Shown here in pieces: positions 53,208 through 63,111 of a stretch of DNA of 64,000 nucleotides. The first letter of the stretch is position 1. Every line of letters starts with the position of its first letter. The notes beneath the pieces are model-generated. The model saw only the letters and a program-made list of their open reading frames with translations, ran no database searches and was not told where the DNA came from. The DNA lies in assembly GCF_000429005.1 (NCBI RefSeq), contig NZ_AUBA01000006.1, positions 124,001 to 188,000 of the forward strand, given 5' to 3'. Source of the DNA: Novosphingobium acidiphilum DSM 19966. GTDB lineage: Bacteria; Pseudomonadota; Alphaproteobacteria; Sphingomonadales; Sphingomonadaceae. Position numbers and translations under genes: made by a program.

Positions 53208-54011
53208 TCAGGCCAGGGTGTTGCGCGCCAGCGTGGTGCCTGCGCGCCACGACACGCCGACTTCGTGCCAGTATCCGGCGATTTTTTCCTGCGGGGCGAT
53301 ATCGAGCAGTTCCTCGACCGGCGAAGCGAAATAGCCAAGGTCGAAATCGCCGGTGAAGCAGCGGCCGAAATCGACGTCAAAGCCGGACATCGTCACCACT
53401 TCGTCCAGGCTTTGCGTGCCGTCGGTTTCGATCGCGGGCAGCCAGCGGTTGTGCGCCATGGGCAGGCCATTGACGAAGCCGGGCTTGTCCGCGGCGCCGG
53501 TGATGGTAAAGCGCCCTTCGGCCAGGCGCCGGTCGTTTGCCGCCAAAGTCACCCCGAATGTGCCGCCGGGCTCCAGGCGGGGTCCGGCCTTGCCCACCAC
53601 GACCGGGCGGCTCATGTGGATGCTGCCCAGTTTCTTGGGATAACCCTGGTGGATCCCGCGCAGCATCGCGAATTCCTTGTCCACCCAGATATATACGCAG
53701 CGCGACCAGGTGCGGCCCTGGAACTTGCACCGCACGACGATGAACATTTCCTTGTACTGGACGCGCACCGGATCGAGCAGCTGCGCCGGATCGTCGCCGG
53801 TCGATTGCCAGTCGGCCCAGATTGCCGCGACCGCGCCGGGGTCTTCGTCGGCGAGCGAAAAGCCTGCGGGCAGAAGAGCTGCGATCCTGGCGGGGTCGGT
53901 GCGGTATTCGAGCGTGATCAGCTCGCCCGAATAATGCCACGGCACCGGGGGCACGATGCTGGCCTTGCCGGTCGGGGTGCGCGGATAGAACAGGCCCTGA
54001 AGATCGCTCAT
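53208..54011 (-). CDS. Acetoacetate decarboxylase superfamily protein
   Basis: 267 aa. The ADC-fold pattern is PVPWHYSGELITLEYRTD, an aromatic/acid region YKEMFIVVRCKFQGRTW, and QGYPKKLGSIHMSRP, where the Lys pair is in the region of the ADC Schiff-base lysine. True decarboxylase activity is not certain, because many superfamily members use other substrates. The start has GAGGAC 5 nt upstream. Convergent with the pirin operon; divergent from the FAH gene. Confidence 0.8.
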   Translation of the reverse strand: MSDLQGLFYPRTPTGKASIVPPVPWHYSGELITLEYRTDPARIAALLPAGFSLADEDPGAVAAIWADWQSTGDDPAQLLDPVRVQYKEMFIVVRCKFQGRTWSRCVYIWVDKEFAMLRGIHQGYPKKLGSIHMSRPVVVGKAGPRLEPGGTFGVTLAANDRRLAEGRFTITGAADKPGFVNGLPMAHNRWLPAIETDGTQSLDEVVTMSGFDVDFGRCFTGDFDLGYFASPVEELLDIAPQEKIAGYWHEVGVSWRAGTTLARNTLA

Positions 54012-54139
54012 CGATAGTCCTCGTGCGGTGATCGCCTGCTTCTAGCCGATTGCCATGGCGCAGCTTGGCCGCAACGGCCAAAGCCTTTCGCCCGCACATC
54101 GCGCTATGGCACGGGCAGGTTAGACAAGGACCCCAGCCC

Positions 54140-55027
54140 ATGACCGTCGAATATCGCCGCATTCTGCTTGATGGCTATCCCATTCTGGCCACGCGCCATG
54201 GCGACGAACTGGTCACGCGCGACGGGCGCAGCGTTGGTGTCGACGATGCGGTGCATCTGGCCCCGGTCAATCCGTCAAAGATCATCTGTGTGCATCTGAA
54301 CTATATCAGCCGGGTGCGCGAATTCATCACCAGGCTGCCGCCCGCGCCGACCTATTTCCAGAAACCGCTGACCGCGCTCAACACGCACAAGGGTGCAGTG
54401 GTGCGCCCCGAACGCTGCAACTGGCTGAACTATGAAGGCGAGATCGCGATCGTCATCGGGCGCACCTGCCGCAACATTGCCCCCGATCAGGCGGGCGATT
54501 TCATCGCCGGCTACAGCGTGGCCAACGATTACGGGCTGCACGATTTCCGCGATACCGATGCGGGATCGATGCTGCGTGTGAAGGGATCTGACACGCTGTG
54601 CCCGATCGGCCCCGGGCTCGTCACCGGGTGGGATTTCCGCGACAAGTGGATCCGCACTTATGTCAACGGTGAAGTCCGGCAAGAGGGCAACACCAGCGAG
54701 ATGGAATGGGACATGCACTATCTGGTGGCCGATATTGCGCGCACCATCACGCTGGAACCGGGCGATGTGCTGTTGTCGGGTACGCCGGCCAACAGCCGGC
54801 CGGTGCAGCCGGGCGATGTGGTCGATGTCGAAGTCGAAGGGCTGGGCCGCCTGTCGAACACCATTGTCCATGGCCCAACCCCGATCCGCGACGATTGCGG
54901 CGCACAGCCCACCGAATCCGAAGAGGTGATCTCGACCGCGATGGGTGGCGATTGGGAATTTCGGGGTAAACGCGGGGCCCGCGGGGCGGGCGCTGCGCAT
55001 TACGAATCCGCGGTGGAAGACAAGTGA
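54140..55027 (+). CDS. Fumarylacetoacetate hydrolase family protein
   Basis: 295 aa FAH/HpcE fold: KIICVHLNYISRVREF, FQKPLTALNTHKG, metal ligands in NYEGEIAIVIG (E-x-E) and the later D in ANDYGLHDFRD, then LLSGTPANSRPVQPGDVV. Likely a hydrolase or isomerase of a 2-keto acid in aromatic or diketone breakdown, possibly linked to the acetoacetate-decarboxylase-like gene next door. Ribosome site AAGGA 9 nt before the ATG at 54140. Confidence 0.87.
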   Translation: MTVEYRRILLDGYPILATRHGDELVTRDGRSVGVDDAVHLAPVNPSKIICVHLNYISRVREFITRLPPAPTYFQKPLTALNTHKGAVVRPERCNWLNYEGEIAIVIGRTCRNIAPDQAGDFIAGYSVANDYGLHDFRDTDAGSMLRVKGSDTLCPIGPGLVTGWDFRDKWIRTYVNGEVRQEGNTSEMEWDMHYLVADIARTITLEPGDVLLSGTPANSRPVQPGDVVDVEVEGLGRLSNTIVHGPTPIRDDCGAQPTESEEVISTAMGGDWEFRGKRGARGAGAAHYESAVEDK

Positions 55028-55066
55028 TCGCTTGATCCGCGCATGGCACAGCCGCAAGGTGCCGCG

Positions 55067-56071
55067 ATGGCCGAACCTGTCATCGCGGCGCAGTTTCTGC
55101 GCCATGTCGCCAATTGCCTTGAACTGACCGGGCGGTCGGCGGCCGGTCTGCTGGCCGAACTCGGGCTGGATCGCGATGCGATCGAAGGTGCCGATACCGA
55201 AATTCCCTTGTGGCAATTCCTGACCTTTTTCGAACGCGCGGCAAGTCTGGCGCGCAACCCTTCATTCGGATTGCATGCCGGGCGGCTGGTCGGATCGGAC
55301 AGCATCGGGCCCTTGAGCTTTCTGTTTCTCAGCGCGCCCGATCTTGCGACCGCGTTCGGCAGTTTCACCCGTTATCTCGACACGATGCAGCAGGCATCGC
55401 GCAATCGCTTTGTGATCGAAGGCGATCACGCCATGTTCGAATACCGCGTGATCGATCCGGCGCTGCCGCAGCGGCGGCAGGATGCCGAATATTCGATCAG
55501 CGCGATGTTCAGCCTGGCACGGCAATACACAGGCGGTGCGCTCGATCTGCGCGAAGTGCGTTTCGAACACGAACGCGTCGGCGCGTATGCGGTCTATCGC
55601 GACTATTTCGGATGCGACGTGTTTTTTGAACAGGACACCAATCTGCTGGTATTCGGCGCGCATCATCTGGCGCACCGCGGGCGCGTGCTGAGCCCGGTGC
55701 TGCACCCGATCATGGAAGACCACTTGCGCCGCCGCGCCGACAGCGGGGCCGAGGGCACGGTGATCGACCGGGTCCGGGCAATGATCGCCCATGCCCCGCC
55801 GGCGCATCCGCCGCACGTGGACGAAGTGGCCGCGCGGCTGGGTATTTCGGTGCCGACCCTGCATCGCCGGCTGCGCGCAAGCGGCCACAGCTGGCGCGCG
55901 CTGCGCGATGATCATCGCATGGCTGCGGCGCTGCGCATGCTGCGCGAAACCGGGCGCAGCGTGGCCGATGTCGCGCTGGCCGTCGGGTATGCCGAAAACG
56001 CCAGCTTCAGCCGCGCCTTTGCGCGCCATTTCGGCCATACGCCAAGCGCGACCCGCGATGGCAGGACCTGA
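55067..56071 (+). CDS. AraC-family transcriptional regulator (arabinose-binding-like N-domain)
   Basis: 334 aa: an N-terminal Arabinose_bd domain (about 10-200, FLFLSAPDLATAFGSFTRYLDTM) and a C-terminal AraC HTH (about 245-325; VAARLGISVPTLHRRLRASG and VALAVGYAENASFSRAFARHFG). It is 39 nt after the FAH gene on the same strand and probably controls it. An in-frame ATG at 55043 gives 8 more residues; the 55067 ATG has CAAGG at better spacing. Confidence 0.88.
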   Translation: MAEPVIAAQFLRHVANCLELTGRSAAGLLAELGLDRDAIEGADTEIPLWQFLTFFERAASLARNPSFGLHAGRLVGSDSIGPLSFLFLSAPDLATAFGSFTRYLDTMQQASRNRFVIEGDHAMFEYRVIDPALPQRRQDAEYSISAMFSLARQYTGGALDLREVRFEHERVGAYAVYRDYFGCDVFFEQDTNLLVFGAHHLAHRGRVLSPVLHPIMEDHLRRRADSGAEGTVIDRVRAMIAHAPPAHPPHVDEVAARLGISVPTLHRRLRASGHSWRALRDDHRMAAALRMLRETGRSVADVALAVGYAENASFSRAFARHFGHTPSATRDGRT

Positions 56072-56464
56072 TCAATCCGGCGCAGGCCCGATCAGGTCCC
56101 ACCGGTTGCCGTAAAGATCTTCGAACACGGCAACAGTGCCATAAGGTTCGATGCGCGGCGGTTCGAGAAACGCTATTCCGCGCGCGCAATACAACGCATG
56201 ATCGCGTGCGAAATCGTCGGTTTCGAGAAACAGGAACACCCGCCCGCCGGTCTGGTTGCCAATCGCGCGTGATTGCCGGTCATCGCTGGCGCGGGCCAGC
56301 AGCAGGCCGCTGTCCGAGCCCGGTGGACCAACCACCACCCACCGTTTGGCCTGGCCTGCAACCTCGTCGCTGCGCAGCTCAAAGCCCAGCTTGCCGACGT
56401 AAAAGGCAATGGCTTCGTCATAGTCGCGAACCACGAGCGCTGTGAGTTTCAGGTTTTGTGGCAT
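56072..56464 (-). CDS. VOC (glyoxalase/dioxygenase fold) protein
   Basis: 130 aa, two beta-alpha-beta-beta-beta units: LKLTALVVRDYDEAIAFYVGKLGF, then FLETDDFARDHALYCARGI and VAVFEDLYGNRWDLIGP. VOC superfamily metal sites are not obvious, so it could be a binding or resistance protein, not glyoxalase I. The start at 56464 begins MPQNLKL; the longer open frame to 56629 is rejected. Ends abutting the AraC gene. Confidence 0.82.
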   Translation of the reverse strand: MPQNLKLTALVVRDYDEAIAFYVGKLGFELRSDEVAGQAKRWVVVGPPGSDSGLLLARASDDRQSRAIGNQTGGRVFLFLETDDFARDHALYCARGIAFLEPPRIEPYGTVAVFEDLYGNRWDLIGPAPD

Positions 56465-56600
56465 GGCTGAGTGATCGGGGCTTTGTCTGCATTGCGCAAG
56501 TCGTTCGTCGATCAAGGTTGTTCCTTTTTGCGCGGCAACTTGACTCCTTTGCCCGACAGACGGGATGATCGGGGCGGTTTCTGGGGAAAGATATCCGCAC

Positions 56601-57488
56601 ATGCTCGAATTGCAGTCGGTCACGCACACCTATGCCAACGGGGTCAGGGCGCTCGACAATGTTACGTTGACCATTCCCACCGGCATGTTCGGGTTGCTGG
56701 GGCCCAACGGCGCGGGCAAATCGACACTGATGCGCACGATCGCGACGTTGCAGGCGCCCAGTTCGGGCAGTGTCCGGTTTGGCGATATCGACGTGATCGC
56801 CCAGCCCGAACGTTTGCGTCAGACGCTGGGGTACCTGCCGCAGGATTTCGGCGTCTATCCGCGCGTGTCGGCCTATGCGATGCTGGATCATCTGGCGGTG
56901 CTGAAGGGCATTGCCGGGCGCGGCGAACGCAAGGCCACGGTGGAAACGCTGCTCGATCAGGTGAACCTGTGGGGCGTGCGCAACAAGGCGATTGCCGGAT
57001 TTTCGGGCGGGATGCGCCAGCGTTTCGGGATTGCGCAGGCGCTGATCGGCAATCCGCGACTGATCATCGTCGATGAACCCACCGCCGGGCTCGATCCCGA
57101 AGAACGCAACCGGTTCCTCAATCTTCTGGCTGCGATCGGTGAAAACGTGGTGGTGATCCTGTCGACCCACATCGTCGAAGACGTGACCGATCTGTGCCAG
57201 CGCATGGCGATCATGGGCGGCGGGCGCATTCTGGCCCAGGGCGCGCCGGTCGACATGATCGGGCAGATGCACGGCACGATCTGGGCCCGCACGGTCGATC
57301 GCGCCGATCTGCCGGCGATCATGGAGCGGCACCGGGTCATCTCCACCCGGCTGTCGGGCGGGCGCATGGTGGTGCACGTGGTATCGCCGCACGATCCGGG
57401 TGACGGCTTTGCCGTGATCGCAGGTGGGCTTGAAGATGTCTATTTCGCCGCGCTGCACCCTGTGGCCGCAGCACCTCTTGCTGCGTGA
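56601..57488 (+). CDS. ABC transporter ATP-binding protein
   Basis: 295 aa. Walker A LLGPNGAGKST, Q-loop PQDFG, signature FSGGMRQR, Walker B LIIVDEPTAGLD, and the H-loop STH. A C-terminal extension of about 70 residues follows the core. Pairs with the permease/peptidase fusion that starts 153 nt downstream. Confidence 0.92.
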   Translation: MLELQSVTHTYANGVRALDNVTLTIPTGMFGLLGPNGAGKSTLMRTIATLQAPSSGSVRFGDIDVIAQPERLRQTLGYLPQDFGVYPRVSAYAMLDHLAVLKGIAGRGERKATVETLLDQVNLWGVRNKAIAGFSGGMRQRFGIAQALIGNPRLIIVDEPTAGLDPEERNRFLNLLAAIGENVVVILSTHIVEDVTDLCQRMAIMGGGRILAQGAPVDMIGQMHGTIWARTVDRADLPAIMERHRVISTRLSGGRMVVHVVSPHDPGDGFAVIAGGLEDVYFAALHPVAAAPLAA

Positions 57489-57641
57489 CAGGGGTGTTGA
57501 AAGTGCCATGTATCGCCCCGCAGCAGGGGCCCGACCGCACCTTCGACGGGCGGTTCTTCCGGGGGCGGGGGGCGGTGCGTGGCACAATGTCGCGTGTCTG
57601 CGGCCGGCAGGTCGGATTTTGAGAATTCGGGGATAATCGCC

Positions 57642-60600
57642 ATGTTCGCGCGCGTTGCCGCCTTTGAATTTCGCTATCAACTGCGCAGCCCGGTGTTCTG
57701 GGCGGTGATCGCGCTGTTTTTCCTGCTGACATTTGGCGCGATGGCCAGCAGCGAGATCACGATCGGCGATCCCAATTCCAGCGTGCACAAGAACGGCCCG
57801 CTCAGTCTGGCGCTGACCCAGATGATCATGGCGGTGTTCTTCATGTTCGTCAGCACGGCGTTTGTGGCCAACGTGATCGTGCGCGACGACGAAAGCGGGT
57901 TCGGGCCGATTATCCGGTCGACCCGGATCACCCGGTTCGATTACCTGTTCGGGCGCTTTACCGGGGCGTTTGCGGTCGTGGCCATCGCGTTTCTGGCGGT
58001 GCCGCTGGGCAGCTTTGCCGGATCGCTGATGCCTTGGGTCGATCCTGAAACCCTGGGGCCGAACCGGTTTGCGTTTTACATGCAGCCCTATGTCACGATC
58101 GTGCTGCCGACGCTACTGCTGTCATCGGCGCTGTTTTTTGCGGTGGCGACGATCACCCGCTCGGTCATGCTGACCTATGTCGGCGTGCTGGCGTTCCTGC
58201 TGTTGTACGGCATTTCGCGCGCGGTGCTGTCGACCAATCCCGACTGGCGCGAGATTGCCGCGCTGACCGACAGCTTCGGATTGGCCGCGGTCGGGCTGGT
58301 AACGCGGTACTGGACCGCGGCCGAGGCCAACAGCCAGATGGTGCCGATGGCAGGCGTCGTGCTGGTCAATCGCCTGATCTGGTCGGCCGTGGCGCTGACC
58401 GCGCTGGCGCTCGCGTGGTGGCGGTTCCGTTTCGGCGTGGCGTCGATATCGGCGCGCAAGCATGCGCGTCTGGCGCGCAAGGCGGCGCGGATCGAGGCGG
58501 TGGTGCCACAGCGCGTGGGCGTGTTGCCCGCGCCCGATCAGGTTGCGTCGCGCTGGCCGCGCCTGTTCACCCAGATCGGCTTTGAAATGCGGCTGATCCT
58601 GGGCAGCCCGGCGTTCTTTGTGTTGTTGCTGGTGGGGCTGCTCAATGCGGTGGCGTCCATGCTGGTGCCTTCGGGGATGTATGGCACCCCGACGTATCCC
58701 GCCACTTTCGTTCTGATCCGCGATTTGCAAGGTGCCTATGCGCTTGCCCCGCTGATCATCGCCGGGTTCTATGCCGGCGAACTGGTCTGGCGCGATCGTG
58801 ACCGGCGCATGCACGAAATCATCGATGCCACGGCGCTGCCCAACTGGGCGCAACTGGTGCCCAAGTTTCTGGCCCTGGTCTCGGTGCTGTTTGCAACAAT
58901 GGTGGTGGGCGTGCTGGCAGCCATGCTGGTGCAGCTGGCCAAGGGCTTCACCGCGCTCAATCCCGGCGAATACGTGCTGTGGTTCCTGTTGCCAAGCGTG
59001 GTCGACATGGCGCTGATCGCTGGCATGGCGCTGGTTTTGCAAGTGCTTGCGCCCAACAAATATGTCGGCTGGGGGCTGCTGCTGGTCTATTTCGTGGTGA
59101 TCAGCGTGATGAACCCGTTGGGGTTCCAGCATCCGCTTTATCAATATGGCAGCACCGGCCCCAATCCGCTGTCGGACATGAACGGCGATGCGGTGGGCGG
59201 CACGGCGGGCTGGTGGTTCCGGCTGTATTGGGTGGCGTTTCTGGTCATCATGCTGACGGTGGCGCACCTGTTGTGGCGGCGCGGAACCGAAACGCGTTTT
59301 GCGCCGCGGCTGCGCTTTGCGCTGGTGCGCGCGCGCGGCGGGGCGGGGCTGGTGGCGGTGGCCGCACTGGTGGTGATGGGCGCCACCGGGCTCTGGCTGT
59401 ATCACCAGACCAACGGGCTCAACGTGTATGAAACCACGCTCGACACCGATCGACAACTGGCCGATGCGGAAAAGCTGTACCTGCATCTTGAACACGCGCC
59501 CGAACCGTCGGTCATCACGATCCGCATGGCGGTCGATCTGCACCCGCACGATCGGCTGATGGAAGCATCGGGCACATATGCGCTGATCAACCGGACGACC
59601 GTGCCGATCCGCGATGTCCATCTGGTCGTGCCCGAACATGCGCGCGACATTCTGGCGCTGTCGATTACCGGCGCGCACATGCTTGCCAATGACGATGGGC
59701 ACCAGGTGCGGACATATCGGTTCGATCAGCCGTTGGCCCCTGGCGCCACGGCCACGATGGCGTTCAAGGTGCGCCGCTGGCAACGCGGGATCAATGCCAA
59801 GGGCGACGACCAGCGGCTGGTCGCCAACGGCACATTCCTCGACAACAGCGAAATTGCGCCGGTCATCGGCATCCATCGCAACATGTTCCTGAACGATCCG
59901 ATCAGGCGGCGCAAATATGGGCTGCCGAGCGAACTGCGCATGGCCAGGCTCGAAGACCAGGGCGCGCTGGCCTACAACTATATCGAAAATGCCGACTGGG
60001 TGACGAGCGACATCACGCTGACCACCGATGCCGACCAGACCCCGGTGGCGCCGGGCAAGCGGGTCAGCGATGTGACCGCACAGGGCCGGCGCAGCGCGCG
60101 GTTCGTGTCCACCGCGCCGATCCTGAATTTCTGGTCGATCCAGTCGGCGCGCTATGCGGTGAAAAGCCGGATGAGCGACGGGGTGACGCTGTCGGTCTAC
60201 TACGATCCGGCGCATCCCTACAATGTCGATCGCATGCTCGATGCGTTTGACAATGCGCTGCGCTATTATCGCGCGAACTTCGGCCCCTATCAGTTCGATT
60301 ACGCGCGGATTGTCGAATTTCCCGGCTATGCCTCGTTTGCGCAGGCCTTTGCCGGCACGATGCCTTATTCGGAAAACATCGGCTTTCTGGGCGATTTTCG
60401 CAATCCTTCGAATATCGATTACGCCACATATGTCGCCTCGCACGAACTGGGCCACCAGTATTGGGGCCACCAGGTCGTATCGGCCGACCGCCAGGGCGGC
60501 ACGCTGATGGTGGAAACGCTGGCGCAATATTCCGCGCTGATGGTGATGAAGCACCGCTATGGCGAGGACAAGATTCGCCGCTTCCTGCAGTACGAGCTTG

Positions 60601-61229
60601 ATTCCTATCTGCGTTCACGCGGTGGCGAACGGCTGGAGGAACAGCCGCTGATGCGCGTCGAAAATCAGGGTTATATCCATTACCGCAAGGGCGCGGTTGC
60701 GCTGTACCTGCTGCAGGACCGGCTGGGCGAGGATCGGGTCAATGCCATGTTGCGCACGATCCTGGCCAAATACCGCTTCAAAGGCGCACCCTTTGCCAGC
60801 AGCACCGATCTGGTGGCGGGGTTCGAGGGCCTGGCGCGCAATGCCGAAGAACACGAACTGGTTGCCGACACGCTGGAACGGATCACGGTCTACGACTTCA
60901 AGGCGCAACACGCCCAGACCCGCAAATTGCCCGATGGCCGCTGGCAGACCGTGTTGACCGTGCGCGCAGAAAAGGCCTATGCCGATGGCAAAGGGCACGA
61001 AACGCCTGCTGCCCTGCACCAGAGTGTCGACATCGGCCTGTTTACCGCGCGCCCGGGCAAGGCCGAATTCGGCGCGCACAACGTGCTGATGCGCAAGCGC
61101 TATCCGGTAACAGGCGGAGTGCAGACGTTTACGCTGATTACCTCGGCAAAGCCCCTGTTTGCCGGGATCGATCCCTATAACACGTTCATTGATCGCAACA
61201 GTGATGACAATATTGTTGGGGTCGACTAG
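57642..61229 (+). CDS. ABC permease fused to M1 aminopeptidase-like domain
   Basis: 1195 aa. N-terminal ABC-2-type permease region with two blocks of about six helices each (about 15-260 and 330-560), then a C-terminal gluzincin domain (about 600-1150). The zinc site HELGH is at residues 934-938, with the third ligand in LMVETLAQY (E958), giving 19 residues between. M1 enzymes usually have 18, so the spacing is one longer. Known as the 'ABC transporter permease/M1 family aminopeptidase' family. A role in exporting and trimming peptides is a guess. The start at 57642 precedes MFARVAAFEFRYQLRSP; the gap from the ATPase gene contains GC-rich inverted repeats. Confidence 0.9.
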   Translation: MFARVAAFEFRYQLRSPVFWAVIALFFLLTFGAMASSEITIGDPNSSVHKNGPLSLALTQMIMAVFFMFVSTAFVANVIVRDDESGFGPIIRSTRITRFDYLFGRFTGAFAVVAIAFLAVPLGSFAGSLMPWVDPETLGPNRFAFYMQPYVTIVLPTLLLSSALFFAVATITRSVMLTYVGVLAFLLLYGISRAVLSTNPDWREIAALTDSFGLAAVGLVTRYWTAAEANSQMVPMAGVVLVNRLIWSAVALTALALAWWRFRFGVASISARKHARLARKAARIEAVVPQRVGVLPAPDQVASRWPRLFTQIGFEMRLILGSPAFFVLLLVGLLNAVASMLVPSGMYGTPTYPATFVLIRDLQGAYALAPLIIAGFYAGELVWRDRDRRMHEIIDATALPNWAQLVPKFLALVSVLFATMVVGVLAAMLVQLAKGFTALNPGEYVLWFLLPSVVDMALIAGMALVLQVLAPNKYVGWGLLLVYFVVISVMNPLGFQHPLYQYGSTGPNPLSDMNGDAVGGTAGWWFRLYWVAFLVIMLTVAHLLWRRGTETRFAPRLRFALVRARGGAGLVAVAALVVMGATGLWLYHQTNGLNVYETTLDTDRQLADAEKLYLHLEHAPEPSVITIRMAVDLHPHDRLMEASGTYALINRTTVPIRDVHLVVPEHARDILALSITGAHMLANDDGHQVRTYRFDQPLAPGATATMAFKVRRWQRGINAKGDDQRLVANGTFLDNSEIAPVIGIHRNMFLNDPIRRRKYGLPSELRMARLEDQGALAYNYIENADWVTSDITLTTDADQTPVAPGKRVSDVTAQGRRSARFVSTAPILNFWSIQSARYAVKSRMSDGVTLSVYYDPAHPYNVDRMLDAFDNALRYYRANFGPYQFDYARIVEFPGYASFAQAFAGTMPYSENIGFLGDFRNPSNIDYATYVASHELGHQYWGHQVVSADRQGGTLMVETLAQYSALMVMKHRYGEDKIRRFLQYELDSYLRSRGGERLEEQPLMRVENQGYIHYRKGAVALYLLQDRLGEDRVNAMLRTILAKYRFKGAPFASSTDLVAGFEGLARNAEEHELVADTLERITVYDFKAQHAQTRKLPDGRWQTVLTVRAEKAYADGKGHETPAALHQSVDIGLFTARPGKAEFGAHNVLMRKRYPVTGGVQTFTLITSAKPLFAGIDPYNTFIDRNSDDNIVGVD

Positions 61230-61289
61230 CGCGTTTCAGTATATAGTCTTTATCGCCGCGCGACTCGGATATTAATCGGGGGATTGGCG

Positions 61290-62162
61290 ATGAAATTGCG
61301 CTATGTGCTTGTTGCAACAAGTTTGCTTGCACTTTCAGGGTGCAAGAACCTTCAGACGGTGCAGGCCCTGTCGGCGACTTTGGTCACCGCGTCGAGCAGT
61401 CTGGACAGTGTCAGCAACGAACTGACGTCGACCTGCATCAGGCAAGAACAGTTCAATCCGGCGTTGCAATGCGCGGATTCGGAAAAATCGACCAAGGGAC
61501 TGATCGCGACTGACACGTTGCTGACGACATATTTTTCGGCACTTGGCGACGCCGCTGGTGCGCAGTCGTTCACGGTGAAAACGGGGCTTGATAATCTTAC
61601 CGCCTCGGTCAGTGCCATCCCCGGGATCAATCAGGGGCAGGTCAGCGCGGCCTCTGGCCTGGCCGAAACGATCGCAACGCTGTTTACCGAGGCCGCGCGC
61701 GAAAAGGCGCTGCGCACGATGATCGACCAGGGCGTGCCCCAGGCGAAAACGCTGGTGGCCATGCTCGGCAATCGCGTTCCACACAGCCTGTCGACCAGCC
61801 TCAGGGCCGAACAGGACGCGTTGACCAGCCAATTCGTGACATATGCCGAGGGCAGTCTGGGGCCCGACCCGGCGGCACGTTGCGTCGACGGTCCGAAGTC
61901 GGTGGATTTTCCCAAGGGTGCCAATTTCCTGTTGGCGCTGGAATATTGCCATCGCCTCCAGACGATCCAGGCCAAGCAGGCGGCCATCGCCAGCTATCAG
62001 GGCGCGCTGGGCAATATCAATGCGGCGCTCGATACTTTGGCATCGTCAAAAAGCGATCTGACGGCCGAACAACTTGTCTTGAAATTGCGCGACGATGTCA
62101 GCCAGTTGAAAACCAATCTTGATGCCGTGAACACTGCATTTGGCAAGGGAGGGGGCAAATGA
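61290..62162 (+). CDS. Lipoprotein with helical repeats, function unknown
   Basis: 290 aa. Lipoprotein signal with lipobox LSGC (Cys18), then a mostly helical Ser/Thr/Ala-rich protein with several long amphipathic segments (for example AIASYQGALGNINAALDTLA) and three or four cysteines (STCIRQ, LQCADS, ARCVDG, EYCHRL) that could form disulphides. ATG at 61290 with GGGGGA upstream; a TTG at 61284 is the only earlier option. 4-nt overlap with the next gene. Not recognised as a named family. Confidence 0.72.
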   Translation: MKLRYVLVATSLLALSGCKNLQTVQALSATLVTASSSLDSVSNELTSTCIRQEQFNPALQCADSEKSTKGLIATDTLLTTYFSALGDAAGAQSFTVKTGLDNLTASVSAIPGINQGQVSAASGLAETIATLFTEAAREKALRTMIDQGVPQAKTLVAMLGNRVPHSLSTSLRAEQDALTSQFVTYAEGSLGPDPAARCVDGPKSVDFPKGANFLLALEYCHRLQTIQAKQAAIASYQGALGNINAALDTLASSKSDLTAEQLVLKLRDDVSQLKTNLDAVNTAFGKGGGK

Positions 62163-62587
62163 GTGTTGCCGATGACATACAGGGCCTGGCGGATCTGGCG
62201 GAAAGCGCCGCGCATCAGGCATTGGGCGCCCAGATCAAGCTGGGACCGCGGCCATCGGCCCCCGATCCGGCCGGGCTGTTGTGGGATCAGACCACCGCGC
62301 GTCTGCAGGCACAAGTCAACAGTTTGACCGCACTTGCGACGAACCTGTCGGCAGATTCGGTGATCGATGCATTGGCCGATAACGCCGATGCGGTCGCACA
62401 ACTCGAGGCGGTTACGGCCAATGCCGATGCAGCGATCCAGCAGATCGATGACACCTCGAAATTGTTCACGACCATCGGCCATATCCTGGACGTGGGTGTT
62501 GCGGTGCTTGCGCTGGCTGCGGCCCCGACGCCGGCAGCGGCCCAGGCGCTGTTCGGCAAGATCAAGACCCTGTCGGGCGATTTTTGA
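62159..62587 (+). CDS. Small alpha-helical protein coupled to the lipoprotein, function unknown
   Basis: 142 aa, no signal peptide, acidic and Ala-rich, predicted helical, with one hydrophobic segment near 107-124 (ILDVGVAVLALAAAPTPAA). It overlaps the lipoprotein gene by 4 nt (ATGA), so the two probably act together. Function unknown. Confidence 0.68.
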   Translation: MSVADDIQGLADLAESAAHQALGAQIKLGPRPSAPDPAGLLWDQTTARLQAQVNSLTALATNLSADSVIDALADNADAVAQLEAVTANADAAIQQIDDTSKLFTTIGHILDVGVAVLALAAAPTPAAAQALFGKIKTLSGDF

Positions 62588-62605
62588 CGGGGTCTTGGCC
62601 CGATC

Positions 62606-63004
62606 CTAAAACCGGATGCGGCCAAACAGCGTCTTGAGGGCTGTTGCCATCCACTGCGCATCTGCCTGGGCGAAATCGGCGGTAACCGGTTCTGCCGGGG
62701 TGATGGCATAACGGCTGCGGCTGATGTCCTCGATGGCCACGCTGGCCCGGCCGTTGTCGAGCCGGATGACGATGCCTGCCACGCGGTTGGCGTGCACCTT
62801 GAGCACAAACCGCTTGATGTCGCTGCTGGCACCTTCTTCGCTCAATTCGAATTCATCACGATCGGCGATGGCCAGGTGCACCAGTTCGACGAGGCGGGCC
62901 AGCATGGGCCCCTCGGTCTTTGACCAGCGCAGGCGTTCAAACTGCACGGCGTCGATGCCTTGCGAAAGGCGATCGCACGCATCTTCAAAGCTGTCCTGGG
63001 TCAT
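62606..63004 (-). CDS. Conserved hypothetical protein
   Basis: 132 aa, soluble, acidic, beginning MTQDSFEDACDRLSQGID. It has alternating hydrophobic strands (FVLKVHANRVAGIVIRLDNG, ASVAIEDISRSRYAITP). The start at 63004 is preferred to the 63148 ATG, whose extra stretch is Arg/Cys-rich and crosses the terminator region. Not recognised. Convergent with the previous gene (18-nt gap). Confidence 0.6.
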   Translation of the reverse strand: MTQDSFEDACDRLSQGIDAVQFERLRWSKTEGPMLARLVELVHLAIADRDEFELSEEGASSDIKRFVLKVHANRVAGIVIRLDNGRASVAIEDISRSRYAITPAEPVTADFAQADAQWMATALKTLFGRIRF

Positions 63005-63111
63005 TGAAATCGCCTGGTGGGTGCTTGCGGCAGGGCTGGCGCAGATGGAGCACCAGCCACCCGGACACCGCCTGATCATACGCGCGATGTCTGAACGAAC
63101 CGTTCGCCCAC

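Noticed and set aside
58122..60554. 810-aa minus-strand frame opposite the permease-peptidase gene
   Set aside because: Shadow; the plus strand carries ABC permease helices and a zinc peptidase site.
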